Positions 34,479 through 43,717 of a stretch of DNA of 64,000 nucleotides are shown piece after piece. The stretch's first letter is position 1; every line of letters starts with the position of its first letter. Below the pieces are notes generated by a model. It did no database searches and was not told where the DNA came from. It saw only the letters and a program-made list of their open reading frames with translations. The stretch comes from an uncultured Aquimarina sp. (GTDB taxonomy: Bacteria; Bacteroidota; Bacteroidia; Flavobacteriales; Flavobacteriaceae), in contig NZ_CANMQT010000002.1 in assembly GCF_947500065.1 (NCBI RefSeq), positions 975,275-1,039,274 of the forward strand. The letters run 5' to 3'. A program made the translations under genes and the position numbers.

Positions 34479-36308
34479 ATGTTTAAAATAATCTCAATTG
34501 GATTCTTATTATCCGTATTAGGTGTTTCGGCGCAGAATAATACAAGCTACTGGCAACAACACGTTGATTATACTATGAACGTGGATATGAATGTTGACAA
34601 CTTTCAATATACAGGAACACAAGAACTAGTATACACAAACAATTCTCCTGATTCATTACATCAAGTATTTTATCACCTATACTTTAATGCATTTCAGCCA
34701 GGAAGTGAGATGGATGTGCGTTCTAGAAATATTCCAGATCCAGATCCGAGAGTAATGGATAGAATTAATAAACTTACTCCTGAAGAAATCGGGTATTTAA
34801 AAGTATCTTCCTTAACACAAAATGGAGCAAAAGTACAATATGACGTAGCTGGAACTGTTTTAGAAGTGCAATTGAATAAACCAATTGCACCTGGTGAAAA
34901 AGTCACTTTTTCTATGAATTTTGATGGGCAAGTTCCTAATCAAGTGCGTCGTTCAGGGCGCAATAGTAAAGAAGACATCGCATTATCCATGACTCAGTGG
35001 TATCCTAAAATGGCAGAATATGATTTCGAAGGATGGCACGCCGACCCATATATTGCTCGAGAATTTCATGGTGTTTGGGGAAACTTTGATGTAACTATCA
35101 ATATTGATAAAAATTATATCATAGGAGGATCTGGATACCTTCAAAACCCTCAGGAAATAGGATATGGATATGAAAAACCAGGAACAAAAGTAAAACAAAA
35201 AGGAAAAAAATTATCGTGGCATTTTATAGCTCCTAACGTACACGATTTTACCTGGGCAGCTGATCCAGAGTACATACACGATGTAGTACAAGTTCCTGAT
35301 GGTCCTGTGCTTCATTTTTTATATAAAAATAAAGAAGAATACCTAGAAAACTGGAAGAAACTGCAGCCTAAGTCTGTAGAGCTAATGAAATATTTCAGTA
35401 AAAACATTGGAAAATATCCGTATGACCAATATTCTATTATCCAAGGAGGAGATGGCGGAATGGAATATGCAATGTGTACTTTGATTACTGGAGGAAGAAA
35501 CTTAGGAAGCCTAATAGGAGTAACAGCACACGAAATGGCGCATGCCTGGTTTCAACATATATTAGCTACGAATGAAGCCAAACATGAATGGATGGACGAA
35601 GGTTTTACTAGTTACATTTCAACATTAGCAATGAACGAAGTAATGGAACAGAATAAACCAAATCCTATGGAAGGAATGTACCAAGGATACCTACAGTTGG
35701 CAAATTCGGGAATAGAACAACCACAATCTACACATGCTGATCGCTATAGTCGAAATGGAGCTTATGGAGCTTCAGCATATGCTAAAGGAGCTGTTTTTAT
35801 GGCCCAACTAGGATATGTTATAGGAGAAGATAACTTATCAAAAACTATTAGAAGATACTTTAATGAATGGAAGTTCAAGCATCCAACCCCTAATGATTTT
35901 AAGCGTATAGCAGAAAAAGTTTCTGGAATGCAATTAGATTGGTATTTAACAGATTGGACTCAAACCACTAATACCATAGATTATGGTATAAAGGAAGTTT
36001 TGGAAAAAGAAAACAATACCTCAATAACACTAGAACGTATCGGATTAATGCCAATGCCAATAGATTTGTATGTAGAATATACAGATGGGACTCAGGAATC
36101 TTTTTATATTCCATTAAGACTGATGAGAAAGGATAAAGAAAACCCTTTTCCGTCAATGAATCGTACGGTTTTGTCTGATTGGGCATGGACTAATCCAACA
36201 TATTCATTAAATATATCCAAACCTAAATCAAGTATAAAATCTATTAAAATTGATATTACAAAACAAATGGCAGATATAAAAAGTACTGACAACAGTTTTT
36301 CTCAGTAA
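34479..36308 (+). CDS. M1-family metallopeptidase (aminopeptidase N-like), secreted
   Basis: Starting at 34479 gives 609 residues with a signal peptide ending near VSAQ. The zinc motif HExxH is HEMAH (about residues 351-355), with the third ligand Glu in EWMDEGF 19 residues later. The substrate-recognition motif GxMEN appears as GGMEYAM, with Tyr replacing Asn, a variation seen in bacterial M1 relatives. A shorter C-terminal part follows, with no long ERAP-type domain. It removes N-terminal residues from peptides, fitting a role after the S8 endopeptidase encoded just upstream. Confidence 0.93.
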   Translation: MFKIISIGFLLSVLGVSAQNNTSYWQQHVDYTMNVDMNVDNFQYTGTQELVYTNNSPDSLHQVFYHLYFNAFQPGSEMDVRSRNIPDPDPRVMDRINKLTPEEIGYLKVSSLTQNGAKVQYDVAGTVLEVQLNKPIAPGEKVTFSMNFDGQVPNQVRRSGRNSKEDIALSMTQWYPKMAEYDFEGWHADPYIAREFHGVWGNFDVTINIDKNYIIGGSGYLQNPQEIGYGYEKPGTKVKQKGKKLSWHFIAPNVHDFTWAADPEYIHDVVQVPDGPVLHFLYKNKEEYLENWKKLQPKSVELMKYFSKNIGKYPYDQYSIIQGGDGGMEYAMCTLITGGRNLGSLIGVTAHEMAHAWFQHILATNEAKHEWMDEGFTSYISTLAMNEVMEQNKPNPMEGMYQGYLQLANSGIEQPQSTHADRYSRNGAYGASAYAKGAVFMAQLGYVIGEDNLSKTIRRYFNEWKFKHPTPNDFKRIAEKVSGMQLDWYLTDWTQTTNTIDYGIKEVLEKENNTSITLERIGLMPMPIDLYVEYTDGTQESFYIPLRLMRKDKENPFPSMNRTVLSDWAWTNPTYSLNISKPKSSIKSIKIDITKQMADIKSTDNSFSQ

Positions 36309-36617
36309 ATAATAACATCTCTAAAATATTCAAAAGGCGCTTTATATAAGTTTAATATAAAGGGTCTTTTTTATTTGTATCGCCTTAACACATTCATTAT
36401 TAAATCATAAGATCTTTTCTTTTTTGTTAAAAAAGTACTTATTTTCGCCATATAAAATATGTTATTATCATTTTTTAGGGTTTTAACCAAGTGAATTGTT
36501 ATATATAAGTGTTAGAAAATACTCTGTTAATGATTCTTAAAGTCCATTTAACTAGGAAAAATGTAATTATTGATTATTTTCGAAGACAAAATTGTAAACA
36601 TAATTAAACCATTACGT
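36309..36617. other. Intergenic region with a terminator
   Basis: This 309-bp AT-rich gap contains the hairpin at 36331-36373. An in-frame ATG at 36570 lies in it but is a poor start. No other gene or RNA is recognised. Confidence 0.5.
36331..36373 (+). terminator. Terminator after the M1 peptidase gene
   Basis: Core arms CTTTATAT (36340-36347) and ATATAAAG (36355-36362), 7-nt loop, extended by partial pairing of AAAAGG-type flanks with GTCTTTT, then a T-rich tail. Confidence 0.7.
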
Positions 36618-39311
36618 ATGAAAAAGGTAAAATTACTAATACCACTTTCCTTAGTTTTGATTTCTCTAGTTGTTCTAGTTACTTATTTTAATAAGAACGA
36701 AACGAACGTAAATCAAGCTAAAAAAGAATTTATTCCCTTAAAAAAAGAGGGTGAAAAGAAAGGAAAAACGATCGAACAACGTCGTCGTTTTGCAGAAGAG
36801 AGATTAAAGCATGAATTCAATCTTCAGGCAAATCCTAGCACAGGAAAAATTCCTAAAGAAGAAAAAGGTAAAGAAATTATTGCTTCTAATGATTTCATGA
36901 CTAGAGCGAAAAATTCTAAAGCAAGTAGTAATGCTTCTTACATTTCTAGAGGACCTTCAAACCTTGGAGGAAGAACTAGAACTTTAGTAATTGATAGATC
37001 TGACAACACTAGTAATACTATTATTGCAGGTGGAGTTAGTAGTGGAGTATTTAGAACTACTGATGGAGGAGCTAGTTGGTCAAAAGTATCTTCTAACAAT
37101 GAAATACACAACGTTACTACCATTGCTCAAGATCCACGAAGTGGTTTTGAAAACATTTGGTATTATGGTACAGGAGAAGCTGCTGGAAATAGTGCAAGTG
37201 CTGGTGGAGCAACCTTTTTAGGTCAAGGAATCTGGCAATCTACGGATAGTGGACAGAGCTGGACTCAATTGCCTAGTACGGCTTCTGTACAAGAACAAAA
37301 TGATTCTCCTTTTGATTTTATGTATAAAATTGCAGTGCATCCGATCACTGGTGATTTATATGCTGGAGCAGGAGGTGCTATTAGAAGGTTCGATGGTGCA
37401 ACTTGGACTGTTGAATTAGATTCTGGTGGAAATTTCTTTTCTGATTTAGTAATAACAAGTACAGGAATAGTATATGCTGCATTTTCTGGATCTTCTGTAA
37501 CTAACAATGGAGTATGGCAGTCACCTACAGGTGTTGGATCTTATACAAGAATTGGGTCTAATCTTACACCTGGTTTTGGATCAACCGGAAGAATGGTGCT
37601 AGCTGTTGCTCCTTCTAACGAAGATGTTGTTTATGCGTTTCATACTTCTAGCGCACCGTTTGAAGCAAGGCTTTGGCAATGGAATGACGGTTCAGATAGT
37701 TGGATAGACAGAACCTCTACAATGCCTGATGAAGCAGGAGGAGACTTGGCCGGAAACGACCCTATTGCGGTTCAAGGTGGATATGACTTAGTTGTTAGTG
37801 TAAAACCTGATGATGAAAACTTTGTCGTTATCGGTGGAACGAATGCATATAAAATAGAAAATATAACTACGGATCCTACATTTATAAGAATTGGAGGATA
37901 TATTAGTAATCAAAGCTATGGGTTGTATAACCTTGGTGGTGGTGATTCACACCATCCAGATATTCATGCTTTAGAGTTCGATCCTAATAATCCAGATATT
38001 TTGTTCAGTGGAACTGATGGAGGTATTCATAGAACAGATCCTACAGCAGCAATTGTTGCTTGGACTAGTCTAAACAATAACTATCAAACATATCAATATT
38101 ATCACGTAGCAACTGATCCTGATGCGACTTCAAACATAGTAATTGGTGGGGCTCAAGATAATGGTACTACAGCTGGAGGTTTCGCTGCAAGTCCTGATCT
38201 TACTACAATGTCTAGTCAAGCGGGAGGAGATGGAGTTGCTGTAGCTGTATCTAGAGATGACGCTTGTGTTCCTTTCTTTTTAGGTGTTCAAAATGGTGTT
38301 ATATTCAGAGATTGTCCTAATGGTGGAGAAATAACTCCAGATGGTTCTACTAGTCAATTTGTTACTTATTTCTACCTTGATGAAAGCAACAATAATGCAT
38401 TATATTATGCTGGTCAGAATATTTTGTATAGAACAAATGAATCTAGCGCTGTAACATCTTTGACTTGGACTAATTTAGGCACCTTACCTGTTGGAGAACG
38501 AATTAGACAAATGAAAGCGACCTGGGGTACTTATAATGCTGCTTCAAGTTATTTACTAATCGGTGGAAATCAAGGTTCTTTGTTTAGATTAGATGATCCT
38601 CAAAATGCTACTGATGTGTCTTCTGCAATAGAAATAACTCCTCCTGGTAGACTTGATGGAACAGTAAGTGGTATTGCAATACACCCAACCAATAGAGATA
38701 TCGTTATGGTAACTTATTCTAATTATGGGATTACGAATATTTATATCACTACTAATGCAACAGCAGCTACCCCAACCTGGACAGTAGCTGAAAGGAATCT
38801 GGATGTTTTTTCTATAAGATCTGCAATGATTACTGAGGTTGATAATGAAACTAGATATTTTGTAGGAACCGCAAGAGGGTTATATACTAGTTTAGATCCT
38901 ATTAATACAGATTGGGAGATAGAAGCTCCTGACCAAATTGGTTTTGCTGTAATTAGTGCTTTAGCATACAAGCCTTCAAACAACAAAGTTTTGGTTGGAA
39001 CTCATGGTAATGGAATGTATGAAGCAACAGTTGTTTCTACTGCTCTTTCTGTAGAAGAATTTGATTCACCAGATTTTAGGTTATTAGCTTATCCTATTCC
39101 AGCTAAAGATATATTAAATGTGGTAGTCGAAAATTCATTTGTAAAAGGTGATTTAGACTATACAGTTTTTAGTATTGATGGTAGAATAATAAAAGAAGGA
39201 GTGCTAAATGGTGATAAACAAGTTAACGTGAGTGATTTAGCTCAAGGTAATTATATTTTGCAATTAAATTCTGCTTCTAGTAAAAAAGCTATTGTTTTTA
39301 ATAAGGGATAG
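36618..39311 (+). CDS. T9SS-secreted BNR/sortilin-like repeat protein
   Basis: An 897-residue secreted protein from the ATG at 36618 (an in-frame ATG at 36570 would add 16 residues before the leader). After a membrane segment and a charged, proteolysis-prone linker, the body is a propeller-like array: repeated F-R/K-T-x-D-G-G/S-x-S/T-W motifs (FRTTDGGASWSKV, WQSTDSGQSWTQL, FSGTDGGIHRTD) typical of BNR/VPS10 repeats. The last ~75 residues (LLAYPIPAKDILNVVVENSF to the end) are a type A T9SS sorting domain. The protein is therefore at the cell surface or outside. It is not a sialidase by any active-site evidence; the function is unknown. Confidence 0.88.
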   Translation: MKKVKLLIPLSLVLISLVVLVTYFNKNETNVNQAKKEFIPLKKEGEKKGKTIEQRRRFAEERLKHEFNLQANPSTGKIPKEEKGKEIIASNDFMTRAKNSKASSNASYISRGPSNLGGRTRTLVIDRSDNTSNTIIAGGVSSGVFRTTDGGASWSKVSSNNEIHNVTTIAQDPRSGFENIWYYGTGEAAGNSASAGGATFLGQGIWQSTDSGQSWTQLPSTASVQEQNDSPFDFMYKIAVHPITGDLYAGAGGAIRRFDGATWTVELDSGGNFFSDLVITSTGIVYAAFSGSSVTNNGVWQSPTGVGSYTRIGSNLTPGFGSTGRMVLAVAPSNEDVVYAFHTSSAPFEARLWQWNDGSDSWIDRTSTMPDEAGGDLAGNDPIAVQGGYDLVVSVKPDDENFVVIGGTNAYKIENITTDPTFIRIGGYISNQSYGLYNLGGGDSHHPDIHALEFDPNNPDILFSGTDGGIHRTDPTAAIVAWTSLNNNYQTYQYYHVATDPDATSNIVIGGAQDNGTTAGGFAASPDLTTMSSQAGGDGVAVAVSRDDACVPFFLGVQNGVIFRDCPNGGEITPDGSTSQFVTYFYLDESNNNALYYAGQNILYRTNESSAVTSLTWTNLGTLPVGERIRQMKATWGTYNAASSYLLIGGNQGSLFRLDDPQNATDVSSAIEITPPGRLDGTVSGIAIHPTNRDIVMVTYSNYGITNIYITTNATAATPTWTVAERNLDVFSIRSAMITEVDNETRYFVGTARGLYTSLDPINTDWEIEAPDQIGFAVISALAYKPSNNKVLVGTHGNGMYEATVVSTALSVEEFDSPDFRLLAYPIPAKDILNVVVENSFVKGDLDYTVFSIDGRIIKEGVLNGDKQVNVSDLAQGNYILQLNSASSKKAIVFNKG

Positions 39312-39329
39312 ATTCTTTAAAAGTTTTTA

Positions 39330-39364
39330 AAAATCCGCTGTTAGGTATTCTAACAGTGGATTTT
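39330..39364 (+). terminator. Terminator before rnpA
   Basis: Arms 39330-39344 and 39350-39364 (core ATCCGCTGTTAG / CTAACAGTGGAT, one G-T pair) with a 5-nt loop and a T-rich tail. Confidence 0.9.
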
Positions 39365-39413
39365 CTCTTTACAGCATATTCATCCCAAATCTTATCTGTA
39401 TTTTTACCAAAAT

Positions 39414-39794
39414 ATGAAAGCAACTTTTGGTAAAAATGAACGACTGAAAAGTAAAAAGGAAATAGAGTTTCTTTTTTCAGAAGGGAAATCTATTTCCAAA
39501 TATCCTGTTCGTCTTATTTATAGAAAAACTACTTTACAAAAAGGAGAAGGTATCCAAACTGCTGTTTCTGTTAGTAAACGTAATTTTAAAAAAGCAGTAG
39601 ATCGAAATCGCATAAAACGTTTGCTACGGGAAAGTTATAGAAAAAATAAGTATCTTGTAGGCAACAACACTACTCATCAATTTACTTTTATGTTCTTATA
39701 TACAGGTAAGGAAATGCCTGATTATATAATAATTGAATCTAAAATAAAAGAAATAATACAAAAGTTCATTGCTAAAGAAATTAAAACATCATAG
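39414..39794 (+). CDS. rnpA: Ribonuclease P protein component
   Basis: A 126-residue basic protein with the RnpA signature: FGKNERLKSKKEIEFLF at the N-terminus, and the RNR-type motif AVDRNRIKRLLRESYR around residues 62-77. It binds the RNase P RNA and helps remove tRNA 5' leaders. rpmH is not adjacent, as is common in Bacteroidota. The next gene, an S41 peptidase, starts 29 bp downstream and is probably co-transcribed. Confidence 0.95.
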   Translation: MKATFGKNERLKSKKEIEFLFSEGKSISKYPVRLIYRKTTLQKGEGIQTAVSVSKRNFKKAVDRNRIKRLLRESYRKNKYLVGNNTTHQFTFMFLYTGKEMPDYIIIESKIKEIIQKFIAKEIKTS

Positions 39795-39823
39795 TTTTAA
39801 ACATCTTGTAACTTCATAAAAAG

Positions 39824-41455
39824 ATGAAACGTATGAAAAAGAAAATCCTTTATCCTGCAGTTGCAGTTATTATTCTGTTATCTACAGTAAGTTTTAAATC
39901 CGATTTTTTTGAAATCGCGAAACAGATCGAAATTTTTACTACCATGTTCAAAGAATTAAACATGAATTATGTAGATGAAACGAATCCTGCAGAGCTTATG
40001 GATACTGCTATAAAAGCCATGTTAGACGATTTAGATCCATATACTAAATATTGGAATGAACAAGATGTAGAGGCTTCTAAAATAAGAAATGCCGGAGAAT
40101 ATACAGGTATTGGTGCTTCTGTAAAAACAGTTAAGGATAAAATAATTATTGTCGAGCCTTATAAAGATTATCCAGCCGATAAAGCTGGTCTAAAGGCTGG
40201 AGATGAAATTATTAAGATTGGTGATGTAACTGTGTCAGATTTTGAAGAAGATGCAGGAGAACTTCTTAAAGGAGCTAGTGGTACCAAAGTAGAAATCACT
40301 TACAAAAGACAAGATCAAACAAAAACCACAATTCTTACCAGAGAAGAAATAGAAGTAAATGCGGTTCCATTTTTCGAATTGTTAGAAGACAATACCGGAT
40401 ATATTGTACTATCTAAATTTAACAATAAAGCATCTTCAGAAACAGTTGCGGCCTTAAAAGACCTAAAAGCTAAGGGTGCCGATAAAATTATACTGGATCT
40501 TAGAGGAAATCCTGGAGGTTTACTAAGTGAAGCCATCAATGTAACCAACATATTTGTTCCTAAAGGAGAGTTAATCACAACAACCAAATCAGTTGTAAAA
40601 AAATATAATAAAGAATATTTTACAAAAAAATCTCCTGTCGACATAGAGATCCCGTTAGTCGTTTTAGTGAATGGTAGAAGTGCTTCAGCCAGTGAAATTG
40701 TAGCGGGAAGTATTCAGGATTTAGATAGAGGTGTTGTTATTGGTGCCAGAAGTTTTGGTAAAGGATTAGTACAGCGCCCTAAGAAATTAACCTATGGGAC
40801 ACAGCTAAAAATAACAATATCACGTTATTATACGCCTAGTGGAAGGTGTATTCAGGCTCTAGATTATTGGAACAGGGATGAAAACAATAGAGCGGTTCGT
40901 ATAAGTGAGCAAGATTTTAAAGCTTTCAAAACCAAAAAAGGAAGAACCGTATACGATGGTGGAGGAATTCAACCAGATATCGAAATGGAAACATCAAAAT
41001 TTAGTAATATTACTACTTCTTTACTTCAATCAGATGCAATATTTGACTACGGAACAAAATACTATTACTTACACCAAACAGAAGATATAACTAACTTCAA
41101 GTTTACTGATAAAGACTATGAAGATTTTAAAAATTTTGTAAAACAAAGTGGTTTTAATTACGAAACAGCCACAGAAAAATCTCTTAAAAAATCATTAGAA
41201 GTTGCTAAAAAAGATAAATTAGATCAGGATATTTCTGAAAGTTATAATGCTTTACTTGCTACTATAAAAAAATCTAAAGCAAAAGGTTTAGATACTTTTA
41301 AAACAGAAATTGCAAATCTACTAACAGATGAAATTGTTAAACGTTTCTCTTATAGAGAAGGATTGTATAATTACTATCTAACACATAATCCAGAAATTAA
41401 AAAGAGTAAAGAAATTCTGGGAAACAAAACTAAATATGATAAGATTTTAAAATAA
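39824..41455 (+). CDS. S41 family C-terminal processing peptidase
   Basis: A 543-residue CTPase-like peptidase. A signal anchor lies at residues 5-25. A PDZ domain follows (about 85-180; YTGIGASVKT, DKAGLKAGDEIIKIG). The catalytic domain has the Ser-Lys dyad region NGRSASASEIVAGS (Ser near 286-290) and RSFGKGLVQ (Lys near 313). It cleaves misfolded or tagged envelope proteins. The C-terminal ~150 residues are helical and lysine-rich. An alternative start at 39833 would differ by three residues. It follows rnpA closely, an arrangement I associate with Flavobacteriaceae. Confidence 0.93.
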   Translation: MKRMKKKILYPAVAVIILLSTVSFKSDFFEIAKQIEIFTTMFKELNMNYVDETNPAELMDTAIKAMLDDLDPYTKYWNEQDVEASKIRNAGEYTGIGASVKTVKDKIIIVEPYKDYPADKAGLKAGDEIIKIGDVTVSDFEEDAGELLKGASGTKVEITYKRQDQTKTTILTREEIEVNAVPFFELLEDNTGYIVLSKFNNKASSETVAALKDLKAKGADKIILDLRGNPGGLLSEAINVTNIFVPKGELITTTKSVVKKYNKEYFTKKSPVDIEIPLVVLVNGRSASASEIVAGSIQDLDRGVVIGARSFGKGLVQRPKKLTYGTQLKITISRYYTPSGRCIQALDYWNRDENNRAVRISEQDFKAFKTKKGRTVYDGGGIQPDIEMETSKFSNITTSLLQSDAIFDYGTKYYYLHQTEDITNFKFTDKDYEDFKNFVKQSGFNYETATEKSLKKSLEVAKKDKLDQDISESYNALLATIKKSKAKGLDTFKTEIANLLTDEIVKRFSYREGLYNYYLTHNPEIKKSKEILGNKTKYDKILK

Positions 41456-41502
41456 TTATTTCTTACTGTAACGCTATTTTAGGACGTCACAACATATAAA
41501 AT

Positions 41503-41532
41503 AAAAAAACCAGCGTTCTTGCTGGTTTTTTT
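41503..41532. terminator. Bidirectional terminator, S41 peptidase / GNAT
   Basis: Perfect 12-bp arms ending in CCAGC/GCTGG (41503-41514 and 41521-41532) with a 6-nt loop; A-run and T-run on either side suit both converging genes. Confidence 0.93.
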
Positions 41533-41536
41533 ATTC

Positions 41537-41986
41537 TTATCTTATCATTGCTATATGTGGAATACCATCTTCTAAATATTCTTCTCCTATTTGTTTAAAC
41601 CCATGTTTTTGATAAAAACTATTGAGATAACACTGAGCTGATATTTTAATTTGTTCAGTACCGAAGATTTCTTTTATTCCTTCAATACTTTTCTTTATTA
41701 AATCATGTCCATAACCATATTTTCTTTCATTTTTAGACACTACTACTCTACCAATACTAGCATTTTCAAAATAATCTCCAGCATCAAAAACCCTTGTATA
41801 AGCAACTATTTCATCGTTTTTATATCCAATTATATGAAGTGCTTGTTGATCTTTATTATCTACATCTTGATAAACACAATTCTGTTCAACAATAAATACT
41901 TCTGCACGTAAACGTAAGATTTTGTACAATTCGGAGGTAGAAAGCTCCTCAAAACTTTTTATTTTAAAAAATATATCACTCATCAA
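41537..41986 (-). CDS. GNAT family N-acetyltransferase (ElaA-like)
   Basis: A 149-residue protein resembling the ElaA branch: LYKILRLRAEVFIVEQNCVYQDVDNKDQQALHIIGY at the N-terminal half is characteristic. The acetyl-CoA motif reads IGRVVVSKNERKYGYGHDLIKKS (about 88-110), and the C-terminal half has ISAQCYLNSFYQKHGFKQIGEEYLEDGIPHIAM. The acceptor is unknown. A second ATG one codon in (41983) is possible. rpiB lies 9 bp upstream in the same direction, so the two probably form one transcript. Confidence 0.92.
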   Translation of the reverse strand: MMSDIFFKIKSFEELSTSELYKILRLRAEVFIVEQNCVYQDVDNKDQQALHIIGYKNDEIVAYTRVFDAGDYFENASIGRVVVSKNERKYGYGHDLIKKSIEGIKEIFGTEQIKISAQCYLNSFYQKHGFKQIGEEYLEDGIPHIAMIR

Positions 41987-41995
41987 GAAATACTA

Positions 41996-42436
41996 TTAAC
42001 ACATCGAGATTTTATTAACCCTGTTCTGATGTCTTCCTCCTTCAAATTCTGTTGCTAAAAAAGTTTTAACCATTTCGATTGCCTGAGGCAACGATGTATA
42101 TCTAGCCGGAATACTAATTATATTTGCATTGTTATGTTGTCTGGTTAATTCAGTGATTTCTTTTGTCCAACATAATCCAGCACGTACATTTTTATATTTA
42201 TTTGCTGTCATGGAAACACCATTTCCACTTCCACATATTAGTATTCCAAAATCTACAGCTTTAGTATCAACATCTTTCGCTACTGGATGTACGAAATCCG
42301 GATAATCTACACTGCTATTCTCATCAGTACCATAATTTACAACCTCAATTCCTTCTGATTTAAGATATGCTACAATTCCAAATTTATATTCGGTTCCTGC
42401 ATGATCGTTTCCAATAGCTATTTTCACAACTTTCAA
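41996..42436 (-). CDS. rpiB: Ribose-5-phosphate isomerase B
   Basis: A 146-residue RpiB that interconverts ribose-5-phosphate and ribulose-5-phosphate in the pentose phosphate pathway. Key motifs are IGNDHAG at the start, DYPDFVHPVA, the catalytic cysteine in LICGSGNGVSM, and NARAG-type NVRAGLCW with HNNANII. A -7 box TATCTTTG on the minus strand sits about 40 bp upstream. It is followed by the GNAT gene. Confidence 0.95.
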   Translation of the reverse strand: MKVVKIAIGNDHAGTEYKFGIVAYLKSEGIEVVNYGTDENSSVDYPDFVHPVAKDVDTKAVDFGILICGSGNGVSMTANKYKNVRAGLCWTKEITELTRQHNNANIISIPARYTSLPQAIEMVKTFLATEFEGGRHQNRVNKISMC

Positions 42437-43003
42437 GTTTTATTATTATTTAAAGTTCTACGATATATATTGTAAACAAAGATACTTCAATCTAAAAAAA
42501 GTAAAGATCAAAAAATCAACAATTTAACCCAACCTCACCTTAATGTTAATAACTCCTTGTCTTGTGTTAACATAACTTGTGTATAAATAGTTCTTAAAAT
42601 TGAGCAACTTTTTTTGGTAATGTTCTTTTTTATTAGAATACACTGAGAGTTCTTAAAAATCAAAATTAAATAGCCTCTTTTTTTAGATAAGTTTTTAAGT
42701 ATTAAACTCATCTTATGAACTACGGTTATACCATAAAACTATTAATAAAATCATGTGTTTATAAACTATTAACAGTTGTTAATTAAATTTAATTATAACA
42801 ACGTTTTCAATCATTTAACCTATTAATATCCTGTTGATATATATCTGAAAATTCAATCTAACTTAACAAACAAATAAAATTTAGTAAAGTTATACCGCTA
42901 TCAACACTACATAATAATCATTATTTATTTTTTTAAATTTAGAAAAAGAAAAAGTATATATATAATATATGTTGAAAACTATTAAATATAAGATTAAAAG
43001 AAA
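42437..43003. other. Long AT-rich intergenic region
   Basis: A 567-bp gap without a credible gene. It is visibly more AT-rich than its surroundings. On the minus strand it has TTATACACA (42578-42586), one mismatch from the DnaA box TTATCCACA, plus 7-of-9 matches at 42756-42764 and 42832-42840; another 8-of-9 match lies at 43559-43567. In such AT-rich DNA some of these are expected by chance. The rpiB promoter box is at 42477-42484. No RNA gene is recognised. Confidence 0.4.
42477..42484 (-). promoter_or_regulatory. -7 box of rpiB
   Basis: Minus-strand TATCTTTG (TAnnTTTG), 40 bp before the rpiB start; its placement fits a short leader. Confidence 0.6.
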
Positions 43004-43243
43004 TTATATAATTCTAAGATGTGAATTAGTGTTTAGATCATCTATTATTTCTTGTACTCTTATTTGATCTTTTTGATGAATTTTAAGATTGATTCCTCCA
43101 AGTGCATTAGAATAAAATGGAAAGACTGTAATCATAGTTTCATTCTCAAAAAAATAAGAAATACCTTCTCTTTCCAAAAGAAGTCGTAATATTGCATAAT
43201 CGTTTGGATACGTAAAGGTTGCAATTGTAATAAAATCTTTCAT
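43004..43243 (-). CDS. DUF2007 family small protein (putative signal transducing protein)
   Basis: A 79-residue cytoplasmic protein. The layout matches DUF2007: an N-terminal strand (ITIATFTYPNDYAILRLLLEREGI), a central strand with aromatic residues, and the C-terminal LKIHQKDQIRVQEIIDDL helix. Family members look like small GlnB-type ferredoxin folds; their role is unknown. It is a lone minus-strand gene at the edge of the AT-rich spacer. Confidence 0.8.
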   Translation of the reverse strand: MKDFITIATFTYPNDYAILRLLLEREGISYFFENETMITVFPFYSNALGGINLKIHQKDQIRVQEIIDDLNTNSHLRII

Positions 43244-43299
43244 AGAAATAATCCAGATAATAGATTATCTAAATATACAAATTATATAAAAATAAAGAG

Positions 43300-43482
43300 T
43301 TAATTAATTTGTGTAGCTTCCTTATCAGAGTGTATAGCACCATTTATTTCTGATTTCTCATTGGTATCTGTTTTCTGATCCATTGTATCTCCAATATAAA
43401 GCGTAGAATAATATATACCTAATAAAAATATTAGTGTAAACAGAAATATAATTTTATGAATTTTTTTGATTTTAGGTATCAT
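43300..43482 (-). CDS. Small single-span membrane protein, hypothetical
   Basis: A 60-residue frame: a basic N-terminus (MIPKIKKIHK), one hydrophobic helix of about 19 residues (IIFLFTLIFLLGIYYSTLYIG), and a polar tail rich in Asp, Glu and Lys. This positive-inside single-span layout looks like a real protein rather than noise, but no family is recognised and there is no clear promoter. It lies 56 bp upstream of the DUF2007 gene in the same direction. Confidence 0.45.
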   Translation of the reverse strand: MIPKIKKIHKIIFLFTLIFLLGIYYSTLYIGDTMDQKTDTNEKSEINGAIHSDKEATQIN

Positions 43483-43717
43483 ATACTTAGTACCAAACGA
43501 ACAAATAACAATCTTGGTATTTTAAAATTAAGTAAATTTTAAGAAAAATAACAAGATTTGTTGATAATAGTTGTTTGTAATATACTGATTTACAGATAAC
43601 ACATTTTTTTAACTATAAACAAGAACAAAATTTAATATTTAATAAAAGTTTACATATAAAACAACTTACGTTAAAAGATAAGCTGTAATTTTATATTATA
43701 TTATTTAAAAGACATTA

